Shown piece by piece: positions 1 through 5,304 of a stretch of DNA of 5,749 nucleotides. A program made the position numbers and the translations under genes. The DNA lies in NCBI GenBank assembly GCA_937975525.1, contig CALJUJ010000306.1, positions 1-5,749 on the forward strand, in the 5' to 3' direction. Position 1 is the stretch's first letter; each line of letters begins with the position of its first letter. This DNA comes from an uncultured bacterium (GTDB lineage Bacteria > Desulfobacterota > Binatia > HRBIN30). Below the pieces are notes generated by a model. It saw only the letters and a program-made list of their open reading frames with translations. It was not told where the DNA came from and searched no databases.

Positions 1-1329
1 GATCATCGGTGCGCTGATCACCGTGGGGTCGATGCCGACGCTGTCGGCGACGAGGGGAACGACCGTCGCCAGCGAGTTGGCGACGAGGACGACCAGCGGC
101 AGCGTCACCGCCAGCACGACCCCCACGGTCGGGCTGGTGCCGAGCGACAGCGCCCGCAGGTAGCCGGCGACGCCGAGGACGAGCCCGAGCATCAGCGCGA
201 CGGCGGCTTCGCGCAGCCACGCGCGGCCGAGGTCGGCGAGGCGAATCTCGCCGGTGGCGATGCCGCGGATGATGGTCGTCACCGTCTGCGAGCCGGCGTT
301 GCCGGCGGTGCCGATGACGACCGGGATGAACAGGGTCAGCGCCACGACCTGCGCCAGCAATGCGTCGAAGCGGTGGATGATGAGGTCGGTCAACACCGAC
401 GCGCAAAACAGTGGCAGCAGCCAGACGATGCGTTTGCCGGCGACCTGCCAGGGCGACACCGCGAAGTACGGATGTGCCAGGGGCTCGGAGCCGCCGAGGC
501 GCTGGATGTCCTCGGTTGCTTCCTCCTCGACGACATCGAGCGCGTCGTCGACGGTGACGACGCCGAGCAGGCGGTTCTGTGCGTCGACGACCGGCATCGC
601 CACGAGATCGTAGCGCGCGATCATGTCGGCGAGCTCCTCCTGGTCGGCGGTCACCGGCACGGCGACGACGTCGGGGATCATGATCGTCGCGATCCGTGCT
701 TCGGCTTTCGCCAGCAGCAGCGCACGCAGCGGGACGACGCCGACCAACGTACGCTCGGCGTCGATGCAATAGAGGTAGTGCAGCGTCTCGGTGGCATCGC
801 CGAGCGAGCGCAGGTAGTCGAGCGTGTCGCTCACCGTCCAGTCGGAACGCAGCGCGGCGACGTCGGTCGTCATCAGGCGACCGGCGGTCTCCCCCTTGTA
901 GGCGAGAAGGTGGCGGACGTCGCGTGCCTCCTCGGGGTGCATCAGCCCGATCAAGCGCTCGGCGGTCGGCTCGGGGAGGTCGGAGACGAACTCGGCGGCG
1001 TCGTCGACAGGCATCGCGTCGAGCAGCTCGGCGAGCCGGGCGTCCTCGACTTCGTCGACGAGCTGGGTGCGAACACGCGTGCTGGTGAACACCAGCACCT
1101 CGGCGGCGACTCGGGTCGGCAGGCGTGCGAACAACGCCGCGACGTCGTCGCCGTACAGCTCGTCGAGCAGCGCCGCGACGTCGGCCGAGTGGATGTCCTC
1201 GAGCAGCTCGCCGAGCTCGTCGGTCGGGTCGTCGGCGAGCAGCGCCGCCACCTGCTCGCGCAGCAGACCCAGGTCGACCTGCTCCGTCTCGTCCGGCTTC
1301 TTCAGCCAATTGCGTAGCTTCTGGAACAT
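1..1329 (-). CDS. mgtE: MgtE-family magnesium transporter, C-terminus cut by window edge
   Basis: Mg2+-selective channel of the inner membrane, normally a homodimer gated by cytosolic Mg2+. The visible 443 residues begin MFQKLRNWLKK and stay open to base 1. Order: acidic helical MgtE N domain (about 25-140), linker with the family motif TAGRLMTTD (148-156), two CBS domains (about 155-270), a connecting helix (about 270-300), then hydrophobic membrane segments from about 302. The signature GNAGSQT lies at 343-349. The segment IDPTVISAP (433-441) carries Asp435, which by position matches the pore Asp432 of Thermus thermophilus MgtE (450 residues), so only about 20-25 C-terminal residues should be missing. 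The ATG is supported by AGGAAG five bases upstream (plus-strand 1335-1340). It is transcribed divergently from the CoA-transferase gene. Family assignment is very secure; Mg2+ as substrate, rather than another divalent ion, is inferred from the family. Confidence 0.96.
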   Translation of the reverse strand, partial: MFQKLRNWLKKPDETEQVDLGLLREQVAALLADDPTDELGELLEDIHSADVAALLDELYGDDVAALFARLPTRVAAEVLVFTSTRVRTQLVDEVEDARLAELLDAMPVDDAAEFVSDLPEPTAERLIGLMHPEEARDVRHLLAYKGETAGRLMTTDVAALRSDWTVSDTLDYLRSLGDATETLHYLYCIDAERTLVGVVPLRALLLAKAEARIATIMIPDVVAVPVTADQEELADMIARYDLVAMPVVDAQNRLLGVVTVDDALDVVEEEATEDIQRLGGSEPLAHPYFAVSPWQVAGKRIVWLLPLFCASVLTDLIIHRFDALLAQVVALTLFIPVVIGTAGNAGSQTVTTIIRGIATGEIRLADLGRAWLREAAVALMLGLVLGVAGYLRALSLGTSPTVGVVLAVTLPLVVLVANSLATVVPLVADSVGIDPTVISAPMI

Positions 1330-1339
1330 GATGGCTTCC

Positions 1340-1361
1340 TGGCGGGCCGGCGCCCACGCCA
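1340..1361 (-). other. small GC-rich hairpin in the mgtE leader
   Basis: TGGCG at 1340-1344 is the reverse complement of CGCCA at 1357-1361. Two further G-C pairs (1345-1346 with 1354-1355) form if A1356 bulges out. In the mgtE mRNA the 3' side of the stem abuts the Shine-Dalgarno AGGAAG and shares its first A. It is far too small for the Mg2+-sensing M-box, and no M-box is recognisable in the spacer. It may simply reflect GC-rich sequence. Confidence 0.25.
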
Positions 1362-1368
1362 TCGAGCA

Positions 1369-1374
1369 GCCATA
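1369..1374 (-). promoter_or_regulatory. possible extended -10 element for mgtE
   Basis: On the minus strand the bases read TGC followed by TATGGC, resembling an extended -10 (TGnTAT). No good -35 lies 16-18 bases upstream. Transcription would start near 1362 and give a leader of about 33 nt. This is a pattern match only, and such matches arise by chance in a 148-bp spacer. Confidence 0.2.
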
Positions 1375-1413
1375 GCATCGCACGGCTGCAGGCGACAGGG
1401 GCGATGGGCTCGG

Positions 1414-1442
1414 TTGGCGCGGTTGGAGTCGCTTGCTAGCTT
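1414..1442 (+). promoter_or_regulatory. candidate promoter for the CoA-transferase gene
   Basis: TTGGCG at 1414-1419 (four of six matches to the -35 consensus) is followed, after 17 bases, by TAGCTT at 1437-1442 (three of six matches to the -10). Transcription would start near 1449, placing the strong ribosome binding site about 15 nt into the message. Spacing is ideal but the -10 is weak. Confidence 0.35.
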
Positions 1443-1454
1443 GCCGCTTCCGAG

Positions 1455-1481
1455 ATGCGCGCCAGGAGGACCGCCCCATGA
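1455..1481 (+). other. 8-codon leader ORF overlapping the CoA-transferase start
   Basis: ATG at 1455 opens a reading frame encoding MRARRTAP. Its TGA stop (1479-1481) overlaps the ATG of the next gene (1478-1480) in an ATGA arrangement. Codons 4 and 5 (AGG AGG) are the Shine-Dalgarno of the downstream gene, which explains the Arg-Arg pair. It has no Shine-Dalgarno of its own. Translation is unproven and the arrangement may be chance. Confidence 0.15.
1464..1470 (+). promoter_or_regulatory. ribosome binding site fixing the CoA-transferase start
   Basis: AGGAGGA, a near-perfect Shine-Dalgarno, ends seven bases before ATG 1478. It rules out the longer in-frame reading from TTG 1433, which has no such site and whose extra 15 residues (LACRFRDARQEDRP after the start) are not family-like. 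Confidence 0.85.
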
Positions 1482-2683
1482 ACGCACCACTCGAAGGTAT
1501 TCGCGTCGTCGAGCTCGCCAGCTACGTCGCCGTCCCCGCGGCGGGGACACTACTCGCCGACCTCGGCGCCGACGTCGTCAAGGTCGAGGTGCCGCAGGGC
1601 GAGATCTACCGCTACGCCTTGCCCCAGTTCCTCGGCTACCAGACCGATTTCGCCGAGGCGCCGCAGTTCCACATGGACAACCGCGGCAAGCGCTCGCTCA
1701 CCCTCGACATCACCCGGCCGGCCGCTCGCGACGCGTTGCAGAAGCTCATCGATCGCGCCGACGTGTTCCTGACCAATGTGACCCCGAGCCGGTTGGCGAA
1801 GTTCGCGCTCGATCCAGAGACCCAACGCGGCCGCCGCCCCGAGCTCATCGTCGCCATGCTCAACGGCTTCGGCACCCAGGGGCCGGAGGCGTCGACGCCG
1901 GCATTCGATTACATCGCCTATTGGGCGCGAACGGGATTCATGGACGTGCTCCACGAACCCGATGCGCCGCCGGCCTTCCAGCGCCCGGGCATCGGCGACC
2001 ATGCCGCCGCTCTGGCGCTCGTCGCCGGCATCCTCGCCGCAGTGCGCATGCGCGACCACAGCGGCGAGGGGCAGGTCGTCGAGACCAACCTCATGCACAC
2101 CGGCTTCTACATCCAAGGCAACGACGCCTCCTGCAGCATCGTCGCGCGCCAGGACCCGCCGCGCCACGATCGCCGCAAGCCGATCAACCCGCTGTGGAAC
2201 CACTACCAGACAAAGGACGGGCGCTGGCTCTTGGTGTCGATGATCGAGTCGGACCGCTTCTTTCCGAAGCTGTGCGCCGCGCTCGGGCGCACGGAGCTCG
2301 CCGAAGACGAGCGCTTCGCCGGAGCGCTCGACCGGCTGGCGAACAGCGAGGCGCTGACGGCCGCGCTGGCCGAATCCTTCGCCACGAAGACGCTGGCGGA
2401 ATGGGAGGCGGAGCTCGCCGGGAAGGACCTCATCTGGGCTCCGGTGCGCACGGTCGGTGAGGCGGTCGAGGACCCGCAGGCGCACGCCAACGGCGTCTTC
2501 CCCATCGTCGATCACCCGACGCTCGGAAAGTTCCCGACGATCTCGGCGCCGGTGAAGCTCTCGGGGTACGAGATGCCCGCCAATCGCCCGGGGCCGGGCC
2601 TCGGCGCCCACAGCCGCGAGGTTCTCGCCGAAGCCGGGCTCAGCGAGGAAGAGATCGCCGCGGCGCTGCGAAAGGATTCGTGA
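1478..2683 (+). CDS. CaiB/BaiF family III CoA-transferase
   Basis: Probably a cytoplasmic enzyme moving CoA between carboxylic acids; the acyl substrates cannot be read from sequence. The 401 residues match the usual family size of about 400. It starts MNAPLEGIRVVELASYVAVP with the typical N-terminal G-RVvEl segment, then LLADLGADVVKVE (25-37), the CoA-contact segment NRGKRSLTLDI (68-78), and RPGIGDHAAALALVAGILAAV (169-189). Asp174 in that last segment aligns with the catalytic Asp169 of formyl-CoA transferase, which forms the acyl anhydride and CoA thioester intermediates. Next come SGEGQVVETNL (195-205) and YQTKDGRWLLV (243-253), also family hallmarks. The glycine-rich GGGGQ loop of oxalate-specific Frc is not seen, so formyl/oxalyl transfer is unlikely. 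Alternatives within the family include carnitine, bile-acid or benzylsuccinate-type transferases and racemases. It stands alone, divergent from mgtE and convergent with phnW. Confidence 0.93.
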   Translation: MNAPLEGIRVVELASYVAVPAAGTLLADLGADVVKVEVPQGEIYRYALPQFLGYQTDFAEAPQFHMDNRGKRSLTLDITRPAARDALQKLIDRADVFLTNVTPSRLAKFALDPETQRGRRPELIVAMLNGFGTQGPEASTPAFDYIAYWARTGFMDVLHEPDAPPAFQRPGIGDHAAALALVAGILAAVRMRDHSGEGQVVETNLMHTGFYIQGNDASCSIVARQDPPRHDRRKPINPLWNHYQTKDGRWLLVSMIESDRFFPKLCAALGRTELAEDERFAGALDRLANSEALTAALAESFATKTLAEWEAELAGKDLIWAPVRTVGEAVEDPQAHANGVFPIVDHPTLGKFPTISAPVKLSGYEMPANRPGPGLGAHSREVLAEAGLSEEEIAAALRKDS

Positions 2684-2703
2684 GTCGGTTGCGGACGCCG
2701 GCT

Positions 2704-2742
2704 TGCGCGTGTTGCCCGGAAGCGCGCACCGGTCGGTGACCG
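2704..2742. terminator. possible hairpins between convergent genes
   Basis: The 66-bp gap between the convergent CoA-transferase and phnW stop codons holds two inverted repeats. TGCGCG (2704-2709) pairs with CGCGCA (2723-2728) over a 13-base loop. CGGTC (2730-2734) pairs with GACCG (2738-2742) over a 3-base loop. Neither has a T-run on either strand, so intrinsic termination is doubtful. In a high-GC genome Rho-dependent ends are also likely. Confidence 0.25.
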
Positions 2743-2749
2743 CGACCCG

Positions 2750-3865
2750 CTACGTGAGACTCAATCCCATCTCGCCCCGCACCGCGTCGATGGCCTCGAG
2801 CAGCTCGTCGATGTCGCCGGGAAACACGTGGCCGATCGTGCCGATGCGGAAGCAAGCCGCCTGCGATACCTTGCCCGGATAGATCACAAAGCGGCGACGC
2901 TTGAGGCGATCGTAGAACTCGTCGAACGTGAAGCGCGGATCTTCGGGATAGTGGAACGACGTGATGATCGGCGATTGCCACTCGTCGCGCACGAGGGTGC
3001 GGAAGCCCAGGGCACGCATGCCGTCGACGAGGCGGCGGTGGTTGTTGCGGTAGCGCTGCGCCCGGGCGGCGACGCCACCTTCTTCGGCCAGCTCGCGTAG
3101 CGCCTGGCGGAATGCGACCACCGTGTGCGTCGGCGACGTGTAGCGCCACTTGCCGCCTTTCTCCTCCATCTCGCGCCATTGGTCCCAAAGGTCGAGGCTG
3201 AGCGACCTCGCCTGGCCGCGAATCGCTTCCATCCGCGCGCGCGGCGCCAGCACGAAGCCGAACCCCGGAACGCCCTGGACACACTTGTTCGCCGACGAGA
3301 TGAGAAAGTCGGCGGCGACGCTGTCCATCGTCATGTCGACGCCCCCGAACGAGGACATCGCATCGAGGATGAAGAGGCGGCCGCGCGCCCGTACGACCGC
3401 GCCGACGGCCTCCGCGGGATTGAGCATGCCGGTCGTCGTCTCGCAGTGCGCCATCGCCAGGTGGGTGATGGCAGGGTCGTCGTCGAGCGCGGCAGCGATT
3501 CGCTGCGGATCGGCGAGCTCGGTCTCGGCGAAGGCGATCTCGACGCAGCCGATGCCGAGGCGTTCCGCGATCTCGACCATGCGCCTGCCGTAGGCGCCGT
3601 TGTTGACGATGGCGATGCGTCCGTCACGCGGCACCGCACTGCCGATCGTCGCTTCGACCGAGAAGGTTCCACTGCCCTGCATGAGGGTGCACGTCAGCAG
3701 CGTCGGATCTCCGGCAAGCGCGACGAGCTCGGCGCGGACCTCCTCGACGATCGAGTTGTAGTCGACGTCCCAGGTCGAGTAGTCGGCGAGCATCGCCTCA
3801 CGCACGCGGCGCGAGGTCGTCAGCGGGCCGGGGGTGAGCAGGAGATAGGGGATGTCGGCGTCCAT
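2750..3865 (-). CDS. phnW: 2-aminoethylphosphonate-pyruvate aminotransferase
   Basis: PLP enzyme converting 2-aminoethylphosphonate and pyruvate to phosphonoacetaldehyde and L-alanine, the first step of the phosphonatase route; cytoplasmic. The protein has 371 residues against about 367 in known PhnW, a fold-type I aminotransferase. The N-terminal PYLLLTPGPLTTS (6-18) and TWDVDYNSIVEEVR (31-44) are PhnW-like. SGTFSVEA (65-72) is the cofactor phosphate-binding loop, Asp168 in FILDAMSSFGG should bind the PLP ring nitrogen, and Lys194 in SANKCVQGVPGFGFV is the Schiff-base lysine. Arg340 in CFRIGTIGH matches the substrate-carboxylate arginine of Salmonella PhnW. It follows phnX by 35 bp on the same strand, which supports the function strongly. 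The bases upstream of the ATG are C-rich with no clear Shine-Dalgarno, but the start fits the family N-terminus. Serine-glyoxylate-type aminotransferases are relatives, but the motifs and partner favour PhnW. Confidence 0.95.
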   Translation of the reverse strand: MDADIPYLLLTPGPLTTSRRVREAMLADYSTWDVDYNSIVEEVRAELVALAGDPTLLTCTLMQGSGTFSVEATIGSAVPRDGRIAIVNNGAYGRRMVEIAERLGIGCVEIAFAETELADPQRIAAALDDDPAITHLAMAHCETTTGMLNPAEAVGAVVRARGRLFILDAMSSFGGVDMTMDSVAADFLISSANKCVQGVPGFGFVLAPRARMEAIRGQARSLSLDLWDQWREMEEKGGKWRYTSPTHTVVAFRQALRELAEEGGVAARAQRYRNNHRRLVDGMRALGFRTLVRDEWQSPIITSFHYPEDPRFTFDEFYDRLKRRRFVIYPGKVSQAACFRIGTIGHVFPGDIDELLEAIDAVRGEMGLSLT

Positions 3866-3900
3866 TGGGGGAGTCCGTGCGGGGCGCGTCGGCGGTGCGC

Positions 3901-4737
3901 TCAGGGGCGTTCGCCGGCTTCGAGGCGGCGTTCGATGGACTCGAGCACGGGGAGCAGATCGGCGATCGAGTTGATCACGTAGTGCGCGCCGGCGCGGTAG
4001 AGGCGGTCGTAGGCGCGGCGGATGCGGACGTCGTGCTCGGCGGCCGACAGCGCGGCGAGCTCCTCGCGGCTGAGTCCCATTTCATTGCCGCTCTCGGCGA
4101 CGCCGACGGTCCACATGCCCGCGTTCAACCCGGCCTCGATGCCGGGAGCGGTGTCGTCGATCTTGATCGCCGACTCCACGGGCCAGACGCCGAGCTGCTG
4201 CAGGTTGGCGAAGCACATCCACGGCGCCGGACGCCCCTGCGGCACGTCGTCGGCGCAGACGATCGCCTCGGGCGTGAAGCCGCGCTGCTTGGCTTCGGCC
4301 GCGACGACGTCCATCAGCGCGCGCGCGTAGCCCGTGCTCGAGCCGATCTTGATGCCGCGTGCGCGGCAGGCGGCGACGATGCCGAGCGTACCGGGGATGA
4401 GGTCGGCGTAGCGCGGCAGGCATTCCCGTTGGAGGGGAAGGAACTCCTCGTACATGCGGTCGATGTCGGCTGCGGACAGCTCGCTGCCGTTGGCTCGCTG
4501 CCAGCGCTCGGCGACGCCGGGCATCGCCGCGATGGCGGCGATGTGGTCGCGCTTCTCCATGCCCATCGGCGCGCGTGCCTCGGCGGCGCTGATTTCGACG
4601 CCGTGGCGTTGGTAGACGTCGACGAAGACGCCCGCCGGCGCGCGGCTGCCGAAGTCGATCACCGTGCCGGCCCAGTCGACGATCAACGCCTTGACGGCGC
4701 CGCAGTACCGGCGCTTGAACAGGTAGCCGTCGCGCAC
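3901..4737 (-). CDS. phnX: phosphonoacetaldehyde hydrolase (phosphonatase)
   Basis: HAD-superfamily enzyme cleaving the C-P bond of phosphonoacetaldehyde to acetaldehyde and phosphate, with Mg2+; cytoplasmic, second step after PhnW. The 278 residues compare with about 265-275 in the family. Motif I is DWAGTVIDFGS (21-31), with nucleophile Asp21 and the phosphonatase-typical Ala23 in place of the second HAD aspartate. MGMEKRDHI (58-66) in the cap domain carries Lys62, the Schiff-base lysine unique to phosphonatases. Motif II is SSTGY (133-137). DDVPQGRPAPWM (163-174) contains the conserved Arg169, and KIDDTAPGIEAG (192-203) supplies the acidic metal ligands. The start is GTG, chosen because AGGAGG lies five bases upstream; about 15 residues precede the first strand, slightly more than in the Bacillus enzyme. 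It is the first gene of the phnX-phnW pair and is divergent from the NfeD gene. Confidence 0.95.
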   Translation of the reverse strand: MRDGYLFKRRYCGAVKALIVDWAGTVIDFGSRAPAGVFVDVYQRHGVEISAAEARAPMGMEKRDHIAAIAAMPGVAERWQRANGSELSAADIDRMYEEFLPLQRECLPRYADLIPGTLGIVAACRARGIKIGSSTGYARALMDVVAAEAKQRGFTPEAIVCADDVPQGRPAPWMCFANLQQLGVWPVESAIKIDDTAPGIEAGLNAGMWTVGVAESGNEMGLSREELAALSAAEHDVRIRRAYDRLYRAGAHYVINSIADLLPVLESIERRLEAGERP

Positions 4738-4742
4738 CTTGC

Positions 4743-4748
4743 CCTCCT
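4743..4748 (-). promoter_or_regulatory. ribosome binding site fixing the GTG start of phnX
   Basis: The minus strand reads AGGAGG, then five bases, then GTG (4737-4735). This strong Shine-Dalgarno decides the non-ATG start; no ATG in frame nearby would keep the conserved first strand and DWAGT motif. Confidence 0.85.
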
Positions 4749-4772
4749 CGTTCGCAGTTCCCGAAAGCGGCA

Positions 4773-4801
4773 GGTGTAGGAGCTACCGCGCAGGGTTGCA
4801 A
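4773..4801 (-). promoter_or_regulatory. candidate promoter for phnX-phnW
   Basis: On the minus strand TTGCAA (4801-4796, four of six matches to the -35) is followed after 17 bases by TACACC (4778-4773, three of six matches to the -10). Transcription would start near 4766, with a leader of about 29 nt that includes the Shine-Dalgarno. The -35 lies inside the inverted repeat at 4793-4808, so a bound repressor there would block the promoter. Confidence 0.35.
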
Positions 4802-4808
4802 GCAACCC
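4793..4808. promoter_or_regulatory. 16-bp inverted repeat, candidate operator
   Basis: GGGTTGC, two central A bases, then GCAACCC: a perfect pair of 7-bp arms. It lies in the 139-bp divergent spacer between phnX and the NfeD gene, over the proposed phnX -35 and just upstream of the proposed NfeD -35. Symmetry, size and position suit a dimeric transcription factor. No regulator gene is in the window, so the binding protein is unknown. A two-base loop makes it a poor RNA hairpin, so a DNA site is the better reading. Confidence 0.45.
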
Positions 4809-4810
4809 CA

Positions 4811-4839
4811 CTGCCGTCGCCGGCTCCAGGTGATAGGCT
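4811..4839 (+). promoter_or_regulatory. weak candidate promoter for the NfeD-like gene
   Basis: CTGCCG (4811-4816, three of six -35 matches), 17 bases, then TAGGCT (4834-4839; T, A and final T match the -10). The -10 resembles the TAGCTT proposed before the CoA-transferase gene. Transcription would start near 4846, at or just before the ATG of the short leader ORF at 4848. Confidence 0.25.
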
Positions 4840-4847
4840 CCGCCCCG

Positions 4848-4877
4848 ATGGGCCGTGCGAGCCCGAGCTACGATTGA
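4848..4877 (+). other. 9-codon leader ORF overlapping the NfeD-like start
   Basis: ATG at 4848 opens a frame encoding MGRASPSYD. Its TGA stop (4875-4877) shares one base with the ATG of the next gene (4877-4879) in a TGATG arrangement, the classic geometry for translational coupling. It has no convincing Shine-Dalgarno; if transcription begins near 4846 it would be nearly leaderless. The downstream gene also lacks a strong Shine-Dalgarno, so ribosomes ending here could help start it. Translation is inferred only. Confidence 0.25.
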
Positions 4878-5281
4878 TGTCCACTCTCGTCCGCTACTTG
4901 TTGTTTCAGATCCCCGGATGGGTCGTTGCAGCTGCGGTGCTCACCTTCCTGTGGGAGGTCGAGCTCCTATCCGGGCGCGTCGCCGGCCTGCTGTGGATCG
5001 CCTGGCTGGTCAAGGACGCGGTGACCTACCCCCTCGTGCGTTCCTCCTACGAGGCGTCGGCCCATCGGCACGGACCGGCGAAGCTCGTCGGTGCGCAGGC
5101 GACGGTCACGCGCGCCCTCGAGCCCGATGGCTACGTACGTGTTCGCGGCGAGCTGTGGCGCGCACACGCGGCGGAGCCGGTGCCCGTCGGCACCGTCGTC
5201 GAAGTCGTCGGCGCGCGCCGTTGGGTGCTGGTCGTGCGCGTGCGTGGAGAGTCGAGCTCAACCGACGATGCCCCCGCCTGA
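4877..5281 (+). CDS. short NfeD-like membrane protein
   Basis: Small inner-membrane protein of 134 residues. Two hydrophobic segments lie near the N-terminus (about 9-29 and 33-53, broken by acidic and basic residues). A soluble C-terminal domain follows (about 68-122) with the pattern of the NfeD OB-fold: LVGAQATVTRALEPDGYVRVRGELWRA-type strands, then VGTVVEVVGARRWVLVV. Short NfeD proteins usually work with SPFH/stomatin-type membrane proteins, but no such partner is present here, so its role is unknown. The start at ATG 4877 gives an N-terminus that runs directly into the first membrane helix. The reading frame is open further upstream, to a TTG at 4739, but that stretch is Pro/Arg-rich and overlaps the phnX leader, so it was excluded. 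There is no strong Shine-Dalgarno. It ends 16 bp from the convergent oxidoreductase gene. Function beyond the family is not claimed. Confidence 0.8.
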   Translation: MSTLVRYLLFQIPGWVVAAAVLTFLWEVELLSGRVAGLLWIAWLVKDAVTYPLVRSSYEASAHRHGPAKLVGAQATVTRALEPDGYVRVRGELWRAHAAEPVPVGTVVEVVGARRWVLVVRVRGESSSTDDAPA

Positions 5282-5288
5282 GGGCGAG

Positions 5289-5304
5289 CGGCTTGCTTCA
5301 GCCG
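5289..5304. terminator. weak hairpin at the convergent NfeD/oxidoreductase ends
   Basis: CGGCT (5289-5293) and AGCCG (5300-5304) can pair over a six-base loop in the 16-bp gap between the two stop codons, overlapping the oxidoreductase stop. The stem is only 5 bp with no T-run, so a terminator role is tentative. Confidence 0.2.

Noticed and set aside
373..1317. Long plus-strand open frame (314 codons) opposite mgtE
   Set aside because: The minus strand encodes an unmistakable MgtE with N, CBS and membrane domains. The opposite frame is rich in Arg, Val, Gly, Asp and Gln with no domain pattern, as expected for a high-GC antisense shadow.
1433..1477. Upstream TTG as start of the CoA-transferase
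   Set aside because: The added 15 residues are not family-like, the segment overlaps the candidate -10, and AGGAGGA sits correctly for ATG 1478.
1330..1477. M-box (ykoK) Mg2+ riboswitch upstream of mgtE
   Set aside because: The M-box needs about 160 nt of conserved multi-helix structure. The shared 148-bp spacer is too short and shows only one small hairpin.
1550..2611. Minus-strand open frame (353 codons) opposite the CoA-transferase gene
   Set aside because: Shadow of a well-supported family III CoA-transferase; Arg/Glu/Val-rich with no motif.
3125..3982. Plus-strand open frame (285 codons) opposite phnW
   Set aside because: Antisense shadow of phnW: Arg-rich, no recognisable domain, and it crosses the phnX-phnW junction.
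3865..4779. Plus-strand open frame (304 codons) opposite phnX
   Set aside because: It mirrors phnX, which has complete catalytic motifs. The translation is low-complexity Ala/Gly/Asp/Val/Arg sequence, and it would run through the phnX leader.
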